24,846 bases of DNA from CAYLZO01 sp964387775 (lineage in GTDB: Bacteria; Chloroflexota; Anaerolineae; JAAYZQ01): assembly GCA_964387775.1 (NCBI GenBank), contig CAYLZO010000050.1:1-24846 (forward strand). The letters run 5' to 3'. Under the pieces are notes generated by a model. It did not search any database, had not been told where the DNA came from, and worked only from the letters and a program-made list of their open reading frames with translations. Both the position numbers and the translations under genes were made by a program. This document shows positions 7,401 to 14,687 of this stretch, piece after piece (the first letter of the stretch is position 1; each line of letters starts with the position of its first letter).

Positions 7401-7524
7401 GCAGGTCCGCCGGCACCGGTTCCTGGCTGCGGACCGTCTGCGCCACTGGCAACAGAGCGATCATCATCAATATGATTGGGATCGTGCCCAGTTTTTGCCA
7501 CCTTGACGTCAACCGATCTTTCAT
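4471..7524 (-). CDS. Secreted FG-GAP/VCBS beta-propeller protein with Ig/Fn3-like and C-terminal accessory domains
   Basis: A 1017-residue exported protein of unknown substrate. Residues 1-33 are a Sec-type signal (MKDR... then IPIILMMIALLPVA). Eight FG-GAP-type repeats with the form S-P-x-x-x-D-(L/V)-(N/D)-x-D-G-x-x-E-(I/V) start near residues 85, 138, 203, 264, 320, 380, 439 and 509, consistent with a calcium-binding propeller; WRHDEYHTGN (556-565) closes it. Two Ig/Fn3-like modules follow (about 572-675 and 676-765). A CarboxypepD-regulatory-like module comes next (about 771-850, LQGRVYDQRGKPVVGA). A jelly-roll-like module follows (about 853-998, ILNGDFE). The C-terminus is YQVFLPLVTRAP, a tail frequent in Chloroflexota secreted proteins. 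The ATG follows AAGGAG at a short spacing. It sits between two glycosyltransferase blocks on the same strand but has its own terminator. It may bind or display glycans at the surface; that is inference. Confidence 0.9.
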   Translation of the reverse strand: MKDRLTSRWQKLGTIPIILMMIALLPVAQTVRSQEPVPADLPQLRGPDVDESQQAEEPEWYQTLPPNQPGFPQAVNGAYLSYGSSPTLVDLNGDGTLEIVVGGRDLVGGSPGNGGMVYAYRHNGTLLWQRPVRAPVNSTPTTVDISGDGYPDVVVALGGLPELGPWHGGVIALNGLNGQELWTFDTQDWLNHSPDGWLDGVFSTPAIGDVNGDGQLEIAFGAWDQCIYLLSAGGQPLWGNLPGILPGQIRCGGHGFYNEDTIWSSPALADLTGNGRQEIIVGADISPGNVHGDDGGGYLYVFDADGNALAREWMDQTIFSSPAVADLDNDGDWEIVVGTGTYWSNTGYYVSAFDYDPGQTDPTLRLNLRWRQGTVGRVFASPAVADLNKDGSLDVIITVPIGENGEGGTHLYAWRGTDGAPIFQRQICNFMGQSHSTNSSPTVADVDGDQWPEILLSHAWEVAIFNHDGTYYTDYSNPQWPGGPSNPACGRIDQPTTELTYYAEYSLYASPAIGDLDGDGDAEVVIPGHNPANPNQGMIFAWTGHSVQKAPPWATWRHDEYHTGNEVFETIPPTNPTSLSSSSHTAQVWSTSNQIQVAWSGAYDEGSGLAGFSIVWDTATDTLPDTVQDLDADVTQATSPALNDGQGYYFHLRTGDRAGNWTDTALHLGPFWIDSTPPSSYASSPEVVTGSFEVSWAGNDATSGVDHYTIEVRDGDGAWTPWRENETGTSAVFQGTAGHVYAFRSIAKDEAGNVESVDAPEGDTQTAVAEYLLQGRVYDQRGKPVVGATVTTQPAALNEATSADDGAFVLGVASGGTFELIAAHPQHGTLLPMKNLAVDGDLSNLDLYLPPATNLILNGDFETADDWQAGGIVAPMPVQKFGHTGDCALEAGVLPDQPELPSPWTWAVSQTMTVPEDAREVTLDWVYRVEGDAAPDDKLLVTVEGSTSTANRTLDLGAAAWTHDWIDVTEFAGQEIVVSFRLTREADQNQVTVWLDEAGLGVKMGYQVFLPLVTRAP

Positions 7525-7876
7525 GACTCCTTGCTTTCAACGGGTCTCAGACCAAGCCATCATCGAGACCAGACTAGTGTTCAACTCGGCGGTCCAAATC
7601 CACCCCTGACGCCCTTCGTTTCAGTGACATAGATCTGACGTCTTTGGTTCCCTGCTCGCCGGGCCGCGATTTCTGGCCCCTTTGCCCGATTGTATCACAG
7701 TTCACAACCAAATTCCATAGCAGTCGTGCACCAGTTGTGGTCAAGTTTCGTGCGAGAAAGCCGGATGTCCTACCGGGGGTTCATGGTTACTTCCCCATTG
7801 TTTATTGTAAGGCAGTGAGGCCCCGTTGGCAATAGGAAAAGGGTACTTGTTGACGCTTTATGGGCAGCCAGCAGGG
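7525..7876. other. 352-bp intergenic region, lower GC
   Basis: No gene is supported. It separates the last gene of the long glycan cluster (stop at 7877) from the FG-GAP gene. It is visibly richer in A and T than its surroundings, especially 7680-7860, which fits a regulatory region. It contains the candidate extended -10 element listed separately. I saw no convincing hairpin plus T-run to end the long cluster. Confidence 0.5.
7689..7697 (-). promoter_or_regulatory. Candidate extended -10 promoter for the FG-GAP gene
   Basis: Minus-strand TGATACAAT is an extended -10 element (TG-n-TACAAT, five of six to consensus). At 17 bases upstream only a weak -35 (TGGAAT) is present. It lies about 165 bases upstream of the FG-GAP start codon in the AT-richer gap. 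The call is tentative. Confidence 0.33.
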
Positions 7877-8962
7877 CTACAACGCCCCCATCCTCTCGAT
7901 GCAGTTGTGGAGCTTTTCCTCGACGCGGGCGGGCGACAGGTCTTTCAGCCGGCGCCGCTGCCCACCCAGCAAGCGGCGCCGGCGGACCTCGTCACGCACC
8001 AATATGTCAATCAATTCCGCGATGAGATCGTATCGTTTCTCACCGATTAGCACCCCGGCGCCCCCCAGGGCGTGGGGCACCCCGGCGGCACGATAGGCGA
8101 GTACGGGCAGGTCGAAGGCCATCGCCTCGAGAAGGGGGATGCAAAAGCCCTCGTGCTCGCTCAGGCAGAGAAAGAAGTGGGCAGCCCGGTAGAAGCCTCC
8201 CAGCCCCTCGCGAGGGCCGACCGCGCCGGGCAGGTGCACGTGCCCGGCCAGGCCCAGGGACTCGGCCATCGCCTCCAGCTCCAGGCGATAGCCGGGAGCG
8301 TTGGCCTCAGAGCCGACCAGAAGCAAACGCGACTCGGGGTTGACCAGGCGGTGGTAGGCGTGAAAGGCCCGGATCAGGTCGTCTTGGCGCTTGTTGGGCA
8401 CCAGCCGCCCGACGAAGAGCAGATTGACGGCCCCGTCCTCGTAGCGGGCGGCGACCTCCTGCCCGGCCGGCCCCTCTGCCGAGGCGTGCAGCCAGTCGAA
8501 GGTGATGAAATAGGGCAGCACCTCGACCCGGCGGAAGCCCAGCGCCAGCATCTCCTGGCGATTGTATTCCGACGCGGCCAGGGCCAGGGGCGCATCGCTA
8601 AAGAGCGCCAGCTCGCGGCGCCCCTGCTCCAGCAGGTCGGCCAGCGGCTCGTTGTAGCCCCGCAGGTAGCCGGGCGGCGTGACGTTGTGGTAGTAGGGCA
8701 CCACCCGGGCCGAGAGGCCCCGGGCGAACTCGGTCACGGGCGAGCCGATGGAGTAGTGAAAGAGGAGCACGTCGTCCGGGTCGTCCTCGTAGCGGCGATA
8801 GGCCAGGCCGGGGTCGTCGAGGCGGCGGTCGCGGAACTCGGCATAGACCTGGGAGCGGTAGCCCCAGGCCCGCAGCAGATCGCGGATGCGGACCGCCTGG
8901 TTGCCCAATGCGTCGCCGTAGAGAAAGCCGGGCATGATCTGGTGGATGGCGCCTCTGCTCAT
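7877..8962 (-). CDS. GT4 family glycosyltransferase
   Basis: A 361-residue GT4 enzyme, last gene of the long cluster. The N-terminus IHQIMPGFLYGDALGNQ is the type found in GT4 proteins whose acceptor domain has YYHNVTPP (90-97, shared with the 500-residue GT4 of this cluster). The donor domain has LFVGRLVPNKRQDDL (182-196) and the E-x7-E motif SEHEGFCIPLLEAM (E271, E279). The ATG lies 18 bases after the upstream stop codon, with only a weak GAGAAG as ribosome site. Acts in the cytoplasm on a lipid-linked or nascent glycan; sugars unknown. Confidence 0.9.
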   Translation of the reverse strand: MSRGAIHQIMPGFLYGDALGNQAVRIRDLLRAWGYRSQVYAEFRDRRLDDPGLAYRRYEDDPDDVLLFHYSIGSPVTEFARGLSARVVPYYHNVTPPGYLRGYNEPLADLLEQGRRELALFSDAPLALAASEYNRQEMLALGFRRVEVLPYFITFDWLHASAEGPAGQEVAARYEDGAVNLLFVGRLVPNKRQDDLIRAFHAYHRLVNPESRLLLVGSEANAPGYRLELEAMAESLGLAGHVHLPGAVGPREGLGGFYRAAHFFLCLSEHEGFCIPLLEAMAFDLPVLAYRAAGVPHALGGAGVLIGEKRYDLIAELIDILVRDEVRRRRLLGGQRRRLKDLSPARVEEKLHNCIERMGAL

Positions 8963-8980
8963 CGGGTTGCTCGCTTCTTC

Positions 8981-10168
8981 TCAGTGCCTGGGGTCGGTCC
9001 AGAGGGCGACGGCGTGGCGAAAGCGGTCCAGCGTCGCAGGCCAGTTGTACTCGCGCCGGACGTAGGCCCGGCCCAGCGCCCCCATCTGCGCCCGCCCCTC
9101 GGCGTGGTCGAGGAGCCAATCCAGCGCCCCGGCAAACTCGGCGGCGGAAGTGAAATAGAGGCCGCCGTTGCTCTGGAGGACGTGGTGGCGCGTCACCGGG
9201 CAATGACCGTGGACCAGCGCCGGGGTGCCCGCCAGCCAACCCTCCATCAGCACCAGGGAAAAGCTCTCGACCAGCGAGGGCTGACAGAGGACGGTAGCAG
9301 CGGCGTAGGCGTCGTGGAGGTCCCGGCGCGCCAGGAATCCGAGGGCGATCACGTCGGGGTGGCGGGGCAGGGACAGCGGCCCGCTGCCGGCCAGGACCAG
9401 TTTCAGGTCGCGGTCGGGATGACGCTGCCGGTAGGCCACAAAGTAGGAGACGAGTTGCAGGACGTTCTTGGCCGGGTCCAGCCGCCCGGCATAGAACAGG
9501 AACGGCCCCGACAGGTCAAACTTTTGGCGAAAGCCTTCGCCATCGGCTACAAACGGCTCCAGGCCGGGGCCGACGAGGCGGGCCGCCGGGTGGCGCACGC
9601 CCAGCTTTTCCTCGGCCAGGGCCAACTCGGGCGCGCTGATGAACATCAGCCCCCGGACGCTTTGGAGCATGGCCCCAACGTCGTCGAAATAGGCATACGC
9701 CTCGTCGTGCAGGCAGGGGCAGACCACGCTCTTGTCCGGCCAGATGGCCGTGCCGTAGAGGGTCGGGCCAAAGAGGTAGGGCAGGAAAATCAGCAGGTCA
9801 TAGTCGCTGCCGTGGCGGGCCAGGTGGGCGTAGAGGGCCGGGCTGTGGGCCGCATTCTCCAGCCAGGCGGCCTGCTCGTCGTGGGACAGGGGCTCGCCCC
9901 GGTTGGCCCGGTCGGTCAGGCGTTGGAAGAGGCCGGCGTCGCGGCGGCGATGATCCACCGGGAAGCGGTGCACGGGCAGGCCGCCGACCTCGGTCGCGCC
10001 GGGCGGGTATTCGTTCCGCCAGGTGAGCAGGTCGCGGGCGCAGGTGGTCAGCACCGTGACGTCGAACTCGTCGCGGGGCAGGCGCTCGGCCAGGCGCCGG
10101 GCAAAGGTTTCGGCCCCGCCCAGCACCTCGGGGCCGTAGCGGGGCACGACGAAAGCCAGCCGGATCAT
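8981..10168 (-). CDS. GT4 family glycosyltransferase
   Basis: A 395-residue GT4 enzyme. It begins MIRLAFVVPRYGPEVLGGAE with the VLGGAE loop. A CLHDEAYAY segment (152-160) is characteristic of one GT4 subgroup. The donor domain carries FYAGRLDPAKN (225-235), LVLAGSGPL, and a variant E-x7-E motif ESFSLVLMEGW (E301, E309) followed by GTPALVHGHCPVTRHHV, a donor-site arrangement seen in GT4 subgroups with an unusual basic patch. Its ATG overlaps the upstream stop by four bases (ATGA), so translation is coupled to the small tail-like protein before it. Confidence 0.9.
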   Translation of the reverse strand: MIRLAFVVPRYGPEVLGGAETFARRLAERLPRDEFDVTVLTTCARDLLTWRNEYPPGATEVGGLPVHRFPVDHRRRDAGLFQRLTDRANRGEPLSHDEQAAWLENAAHSPALYAHLARHGSDYDLLIFLPYLFGPTLYGTAIWPDKSVVCPCLHDEAYAYFDDVGAMLQSVRGLMFISAPELALAEEKLGVRHPAARLVGPGLEPFVADGEGFRQKFDLSGPFLFYAGRLDPAKNVLQLVSYFVAYRQRHPDRDLKLVLAGSGPLSLPRHPDVIALGFLARRDLHDAYAAATVLCQPSLVESFSLVLMEGWLAGTPALVHGHCPVTRHHVLQSNGGLYFTSAAEFAGALDWLLDHAEGRAQMGALGRAYVRREYNWPATLDRFRHAVALWTDPRH

Positions 10169-10653
10169 CCCCGCTCCACCTCCAGGGCAGCCAGACGGGC
10201 GCGTAGATCGTGCACCTCGGCCTCCAGGTCGTGGACGAGAGCCGCCAGGGCGCGGGCCGCCTGCTCGTTGAAGCGCACCTGGCGGGCCGCCAGGCGGTTG
10301 ACGTAGAACAGCACCAATTCGTGGAGCGCCGCCCTGAGTCGCCGGGCCAGCCCGCCGACCAGCGGCAGCCGCGTCTCGGTCAGCGCCATGTCGACGGGGA
10401 CCTTGTCGTAGCCCAGCCCGGCGCGGCGGACGGCCTCGTGCAGGTCGCGGCTCAGGACGGCGTCGGGCGGGAGGGGGTAGAGGCCATCGGCGTAGGCCTC
10501 CCAGTCGAGGCCCCGGGCCCTGGCCTCGGCGCGGCGGGCGCGGACCCGGGCCCGGATCTCTTGCATAATCGCCTCGGCGTCGAGGTCGGGTGCTTCCAGC
10601 CCAAAAGCGTCCACCCGGTCGTCAGGATTCGACGGCTTGGATTCCTGGCTCAC
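10165..10653 (-). CDS. Small helical/coiled-coil protein resembling a glycosyltransferase tail domain
   Basis: A 162-residue soluble helical protein without a catalytic domain. Residues 23-45 contain DLDAEAIMQEIRARVRARR, a helix of the kind found near the N-terminus of glycan-cluster glycosyltransferases and methyltransferases. Residues 94-130 (TRLPLVGGLARRL, then FYVNRLAARQVRFN) resemble residues 415-452 of the 500-residue GT4 encoded just upstream. Residues about 131-160 form a coiled coil with heptad leucines. The GTG start at 10653 is preferred over an earlier in-frame start because it overlaps the upstream stop by four bases (GTGA) and has GGAGG-like sequence before it; the earlier extension is glycine/proline/arginine-rich filler. 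A scaffold or partner role is inference; it has no assigned function. Confidence 0.8.
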   Translation of the reverse strand: MSQESKPSNPDDRVDAFGLEAPDLDAEAIMQEIRARVRARRAEARARGLDWEAYADGLYPLPPDAVLSRDLHEAVRRAGLGYDKVPVDMALTETRLPLVGGLARRLRAALHELVLFYVNRLAARQVRFNEQAARALAALVHDLEAEVHDLRARLAALEVERG

Positions 10654-12152
10654 AGCTCGCCCTCCCCTTCTCCCTCGTCTGCCAACTCCTGAACCTGGTC
10701 CTCCAGGTCGCGGATTCGGGCCTCCAACTCGGCCTGGCGGCGGGCGGCGGCCTCCAGTTCCTTGGCCGCCAACTCCAGCCACCCGGCCGTGCGGCGGTTC
10801 ACCTCCACCTGGCGCTCCAGGGTGGGGTCCAGGTAGGGCTCGCGCAGGTGCGAGGTCGCGTTGCGCCGCGCCCAGGCGACGAGCGGTCCCAGCAGCGGGA
10901 TGCGCGAGCGCACCGTGTAGCCCCGCAGCATGACGTCGCTGCAGGCCTTGATCTCGTCGGCCAGGAAGCCCAGAAGCCGCGACGACGAAGGGGCAGCCGG
11001 TTCCCGCTGTGTCTCAGCAGCGGCGTCGTCGCTCGGCATCTTGGGCAGGGTGTAGGTGACGGCCGCGTCCACGATCTCGGACAGGCCGGCCTCGTACTGC
11101 TCCACGTGGAAGGCTTTCACCCGCTCCCGGCCGCGGGCGACGAGGGTCTGGCGCAGGTCGTCGTCCTGGAGGACGGCGATCACCTTTTCGGCCAGGTCGC
11201 CGGCGTCGCCCGGCTCGCAGAGCAGGCCGGCGTCGCCCACGACCCAGGGCATGGCCCCCGCCCGGCTGGCGACGGTGGGCACCTCGCAGGCCATGGCCTC
11301 GATGAGGGGCACGCCGAATCCCTCGTGCAGGCTGGCGGTGACGTATACGTCGGCCAGGCGATAGTAGGGCAAGGGCTTTTGCTCGCCGGTCCAGATCACG
11401 TCGTCCCGGACCCCCAATTCCTCGGCCCGGGCGCGGGCGGCGGCGACGACTTCGCGGTAGGCGGGCGAGCCCTCGGGGTCGCCGACGAGGAGGAGTTTGA
11501 CGTTGGGCATCCGGGTCTGGACCCGGGGCAGAGCCTCGACGAGCAGGTCGATCCGTTTGTTGCCCGCCATACGTCCCACAAAGAGCAATACTTTCTGGCC
11601 CGCCAGCCCGTACTGCTCTACCAGCTCCGGGTCCCGGGGGCCGGGGGTGAAGGCTTGTAGGTCCACGATGAGGGGGAGGACAAAGATCCGATCGTCATCG
11701 TAGCCGAGTTCGACGAGCTCCTGCTTGTTCATGGGGCTGTCGGCGATGCACAGGTCGGCGTAATGGGCCAGCGCCTTGCCCTCCACGCCCCGGATCAGCG
11801 CCTCGCGGTCCACGTCGCTGCCCCACAGCTCGGGCGGCGTGACGTTGTGGTAGTAGAATATCACCGTGCCCCGGTCGATGCCCCGGATGCTCTCCATCAG
11901 CTCGTGGCGGCTGGGATAGTGGTAGATGTAGAGGTCGGACCGGGCAAAGTGCGCCTCCCGGCCCGCGATCAGGTCGCCCAGGGTGACGACGCGGGTCAGG
12001 GCTTCGACGTCCTGGGGCACGGCACGGGCGGGGTGTTGGACGTAGACGCGCACGTCGTCGCCGCGCTCCTGGAAAAAGCGCACCTGGCTGAGGATGCAGA
12101 TCCCGATGGCATCGAGGCCCACCAGGTTGAGGTTGATCAGACTGACTTTCAT
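10650..12152 (-). CDS. GT4 family glycosyltransferase with C-terminal helical tail domain
   Basis: A 500-residue protein. Residues 1-370 are a complete GT4: N-terminus MKVSLINLNLVGLDAIG, YYHNVTPPELWG (100-111), LFVGRMAGNKRIDLLVE (190-206), LLLVGDPEGSP and the E-x7-E motif LHEGFGVPLIEAMA (E277, E285). Residues 371-390 are a low-complexity linker. Residues about 391-500 are an extra domain: RSRIPLLGPLVAW, HLREPYLDPTLERQVEVN, then a coiled coil ending in a GEGEGEL acidic tail. This makes it about 120 residues longer than a plain GT4. The ATG follows GGAGG at good spacing and overlaps the upstream TGA by four bases. The tail resembles the following 162-residue protein, suggesting self-assembly or pairing. 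Confidence 0.92.
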   Translation of the reverse strand: MKVSLINLNLVGLDAIGICILSQVRFFQERGDDVRVYVQHPARAVPQDVEALTRVVTLGDLIAGREAHFARSDLYIYHYPSRHELMESIRGIDRGTVIFYYHNVTPPELWGSDVDREALIRGVEGKALAHYADLCIADSPMNKQELVELGYDDDRIFVLPLIVDLQAFTPGPRDPELVEQYGLAGQKVLLFVGRMAGNKRIDLLVEALPRVQTRMPNVKLLLVGDPEGSPAYREVVAAARARAEELGVRDDVIWTGEQKPLPYYRLADVYVTASLHEGFGVPLIEAMACEVPTVASRAGAMPWVVGDAGLLCEPGDAGDLAEKVIAVLQDDDLRQTLVARGRERVKAFHVEQYEAGLSEIVDAAVTYTLPKMPSDDAAAETQREPAAPSSSRLLGFLADEIKACSDVMLRGYTVRSRIPLLGPLVAWARRNATSHLREPYLDPTLERQVEVNRRTAGWLELAAKELEAAARRQAELEARIRDLEDQVQELADEGEGEGEL

Positions 12153-13396
12153 CCTTTTCCTCCGTTCTGAGCTTGATGTGCCCGGCGCAGGACACGCAAG
12201 TAGACGCCTTCCACGACGTCGCCGATGCGGGCCACGGTATAACGCCTCGTCACCTTGGACCGACCCCGCTGGCCCATTTCTTGGGTCAGGATGGGATTCT
12301 CCACCAGGTGGGCGATGCGGTCGGCCAGCTCGCCGGCGCTGCCGGGCGAGACGAGGTAGCCGTCCTGCCCGTCGTCGATGAGGCTAGAGACGGCGCGGGT
12401 GCGCGCGCCGATGACGGGCTTGCCCACGACCCACGCCTCCAGGTAGACGATGCCGAATGCCTCGGCCTTGGAGGGCATGACCAGGCAGTCACAGGCGTTC
12501 AAGGCCGCCAGGCGCGTCTCGTCGGGCACGCCGCCGAGGTTGCGCACGCCCGCCAGGTGGCCGTGGCGCGCCCACAATTCCCGCGAGTGGTCGGTGTCGG
12601 CGCCGATGGCCAGCAGGTAGAGGTGAGGGTGGCGCGATCTCAATCCGGCAAAGGCTTCCAGCACCAGGTCCAGGCCCTTGTACTCCGTCTTGCGCCCCAG
12701 GAAGAGTAAAACAAAGGCATCGGCCGGCAGATTCAACTCGCGGCGGCAGGCCTCCGGGTCGAGGACCGGGAACTCGTCCAGGCGGAGGCCCACCCCGGCG
12801 GTGGTGACGCGCTGGCGCGGCAGCCCGGCGTCGAGCAGGAACTGCCGCTCGGCCCGGGTGTCGGCGACGACGTGGTCGCTGCCGCGCAACATGGCCCACA
12901 TGTAGCCGACGTCGTAGGTCACCGGCTGCTCGACGTGGACGTGGGGCGTGAGCACGACGGGCAGCTCCCGCCAGCGGGCCGCTTTGAAGGTCAGGGCCGC
13001 GTGGGTGTAGTGGAGGTTGTTGATGTGGACCAGGTCGTAATTGTTCGCCTGCCGCAGAACGGCCCAAAAGAGCCCGGGGCAGACGGGGCCACTGCCCAGG
13101 AATATCCACGGCTCGTAGCGCCGGGCGCGGGTGCGGGCATAGTAGCGATAGCCGTAGTCCAGCATGCGCCAGGCCCATTTGCCCCGCCCGAAACTCCAGA
13201 AGCGGTGGACCCGGACGCCGTCCAGCCGCTCGGACGGGGGCAGCTCGTTGCGCCAGGTGCGATAGTCGCGGGAGCGGCTGGTAAAGACCGTGACGTCGTG
13301 TCCCCGCCGGGCCATCTCTTCGGACAGGTTGACGATGTGTTGCTCCGCCCCGCCGACGGCCGGCCGATACTGGTGGGTCACGTGCAAGAGGCGCAT
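12149..13396 (-). CDS. GT4 family glycosyltransferase
   Basis: A 415-residue GT4 enzyme. It starts MRLLHVTHQYRPAVGGAEQH, the canonical GT4 beginning with the VGGAE loop. Donor-domain motifs are LFLGRKTEYKGLDLVLEAF (231-249) and the E-x7-E motif AEAFGIVYLEAW (E312, E320), followed by GKPVIGARTRAV and DDGQDGYLV. The ATG at 13396 was chosen over an in-frame start 29 codons upstream because the extension has no family resemblance and this ATG overlaps the preceding stop by one base (TGATG). It resembles the 427-residue enzyme at 3029-4312 in its 'FGIVYLEAW' donor loop, so the two may use related donors. Confidence 0.92.
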   Translation of the reverse strand: MRLLHVTHQYRPAVGGAEQHIVNLSEEMARRGHDVTVFTSRSRDYRTWRNELPPSERLDGVRVHRFWSFGRGKWAWRMLDYGYRYYARTRARRYEPWIFLGSGPVCPGLFWAVLRQANNYDLVHINNLHYTHAALTFKAARWRELPVVLTPHVHVEQPVTYDVGYMWAMLRGSDHVVADTRAERQFLLDAGLPRQRVTTAGVGLRLDEFPVLDPEACRRELNLPADAFVLLFLGRKTEYKGLDLVLEAFAGLRSRHPHLYLLAIGADTDHSRELWARHGHLAGVRNLGGVPDETRLAALNACDCLVMPSKAEAFGIVYLEAWVVGKPVIGARTRAVSSLIDDGQDGYLVSPGSAGELADRIAHLVENPILTQEMGQRGRSKVTRRYTVARIGDVVEGVYLRVLRRAHQAQNGGKG

Positions 13397-14649
13397 CAGC
13401 GGCCTAACACTTCCCGATACACGCCCAGCAGGCCCTGGATGTGGTTCTCGAAGGACAGGTTCTCGTGCACCGATTGGCGGCACCGGCGGCGCATCCGGCG
13501 ATGCACCACGCCCGGCCGGGCAAAATGGAGGATGACGCGTTCTGCCAGGGCGACGGCGTCGCCGACGGGGAAGAGGTAGCCGGTCTGGCCCTCGTCGATC
13601 AGCTCCGGGATGCCGCCAAAGGCCGAGCCCACGACGGGCGTGCCGACCTGCAGGCTCTCCAGAGTCACCAGGGAGAACGATTCGGGGCAGGTCGAGGGCA
13701 CGAGGACCAGATCGGCAGCGGCAAAGAGGTGGCGGATGTCACCGGCGGGCACCCGACCCAGCACTCGGACCGCCGGCCCATAGTCTCGAAATTTAGATAA
13801 GAGGTGCGCCTCCCCGGTCCCGACGACGACCAGGCGCACCCGCTCGACGTGGCGCAAGATGAGGGGCAGGGCCTCCAATAGCACCTTAGCTCCTTTGATC
13901 TCGATCCCACCGCCGGCAAAGACGAGGGTGCGAAATCGGTCGCGGGAAGCGACCACCTCCCGCACCTCGGCGTGCTCCGGGTCGGAGGCGGCATTGTGGT
14001 CGAGGCCGTGACGCACGAGGCGGAAGCGGCTCCGGTCGTAGCCGGCTCGGACGTGCAGGTCGATGAGAGCGTGGCTAGGCGAGATGAATAGCTGCACATT
14101 GGATGTCAGCCGGGCGAAAATCGAACGGCGGTAGGGCACGTCCCCCCAAAAATCGTAGCGGCGAAAGCAGTCTTTGCAGTCCCGGGGCTCCTCGGCTGGA
14201 TCGCAGAAGGAGCCATCACGCCGGTAGAGCATATTGTTGGGGCAGAGGAGCCAGAGGTCGTGCAGCGTATTGACCGTCGGGACCCGGGCCGCTCGACAGG
14301 CCACGTAAGGCACCAGCGTCGCCCCCGAGACGTTGTGGATGTGGACCAGGTCCAGTTGCTGGCGCCGAATCTCGGCGCGGACTGTGCGGTACACGCGCCA
14401 GTCAAACACGTCTCGCCAGGCTCGCCGTTTGCGTGTGTAAAAGCCCCGGCGGTGGACGGGGATGCCGCCGTATTCGTACACCTCGTCAACCGGCTCGGGC
14501 ATGCGGTTGTTGACGACCAAAATGGAGCAGTCGACGCCCTGCCCTCGCAATCCTCGGCAGGTGTGGTAGTTGATGACCTCGGCTCCGCCGATGTACCCAG
14601 GGGGGAAAAGGTTCATCACGAACAGGATGCGCAGATCCCGGCTGCTCAC
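13396..14649 (-). CDS. GT4 family glycosyltransferase with four-cysteine insertion
   Basis: A 417-residue GT4 enzyme. The N-terminus RILFVMNLFPPGYIGGAEV has the family loop. HDLWLLCPNNMLY (130-142) opens an insertion with four cysteines, C136, C149, C158 and C161 (SFCDP, DCKDCF), a pattern recurring in a GT4 subgroup and possibly a metal or structural site. The donor domain has VFAGGGIEIKGAKVLLEAL (243-261) and CPESFSLVTLES (E323, E331), then GTPVVGSAFGGIPELI. It starts with GTG preceded by GAGGG, 38 bases after the previous stop, so it may initiate partly on its own. Confidence 0.9.
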   Translation of the reverse strand: MSSRDLRILFVMNLFPPGYIGGAEVINYHTCRGLRGQGVDCSILVVNNRMPEPVDEVYEYGGIPVHRRGFYTRKRRAWRDVFDWRVYRTVRAEIRRQQLDLVHIHNVSGATLVPYVACRAARVPTVNTLHDLWLLCPNNMLYRRDGSFCDPAEEPRDCKDCFRRYDFWGDVPYRRSIFARLTSNVQLFISPSHALIDLHVRAGYDRSRFRLVRHGLDHNAASDPEHAEVREVVASRDRFRTLVFAGGGIEIKGAKVLLEALPLILRHVERVRLVVVGTGEAHLLSKFRDYGPAVRVLGRVPAGDIRHLFAAADLVLVPSTCPESFSLVTLESLQVGTPVVGSAFGGIPELIDEGQTGYLFPVGDAVALAERVILHFARPGVVHRRMRRRCRQSVHENLSFENHIQGLLGVYREVLGR

Positions 14650-14687
14650 GAGTTCCCTCGTTCTGGTCGCACTTTTGCTCGCTGCCT

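Noticed and set aside
4471..7524. Repeat array or CRISPR-like element from the recurring GTCGGCGACC-type phrases
   Set aside because: The recurrences are degenerate codons for the FG-GAP repeats (SPAVADL), spaced 100-200 bases apart within an open gene, and not direct repeats with unique spacers.
7525..7876. Small gene in the intergenic gap, for example the 63-codon plus-strand frame at 7644
   Set aside because: No ribosome site, no family resemblance, and the region is AT-richer with promoter-like sequence.
8072..10306. 744-codon open frame on the plus strand
   Set aside because: It runs antisense through two well-supported GT4 genes. Its translation is rich in Gly, Val, Gln and Arg without domains, as expected for the complement of GC-rich coding DNA.
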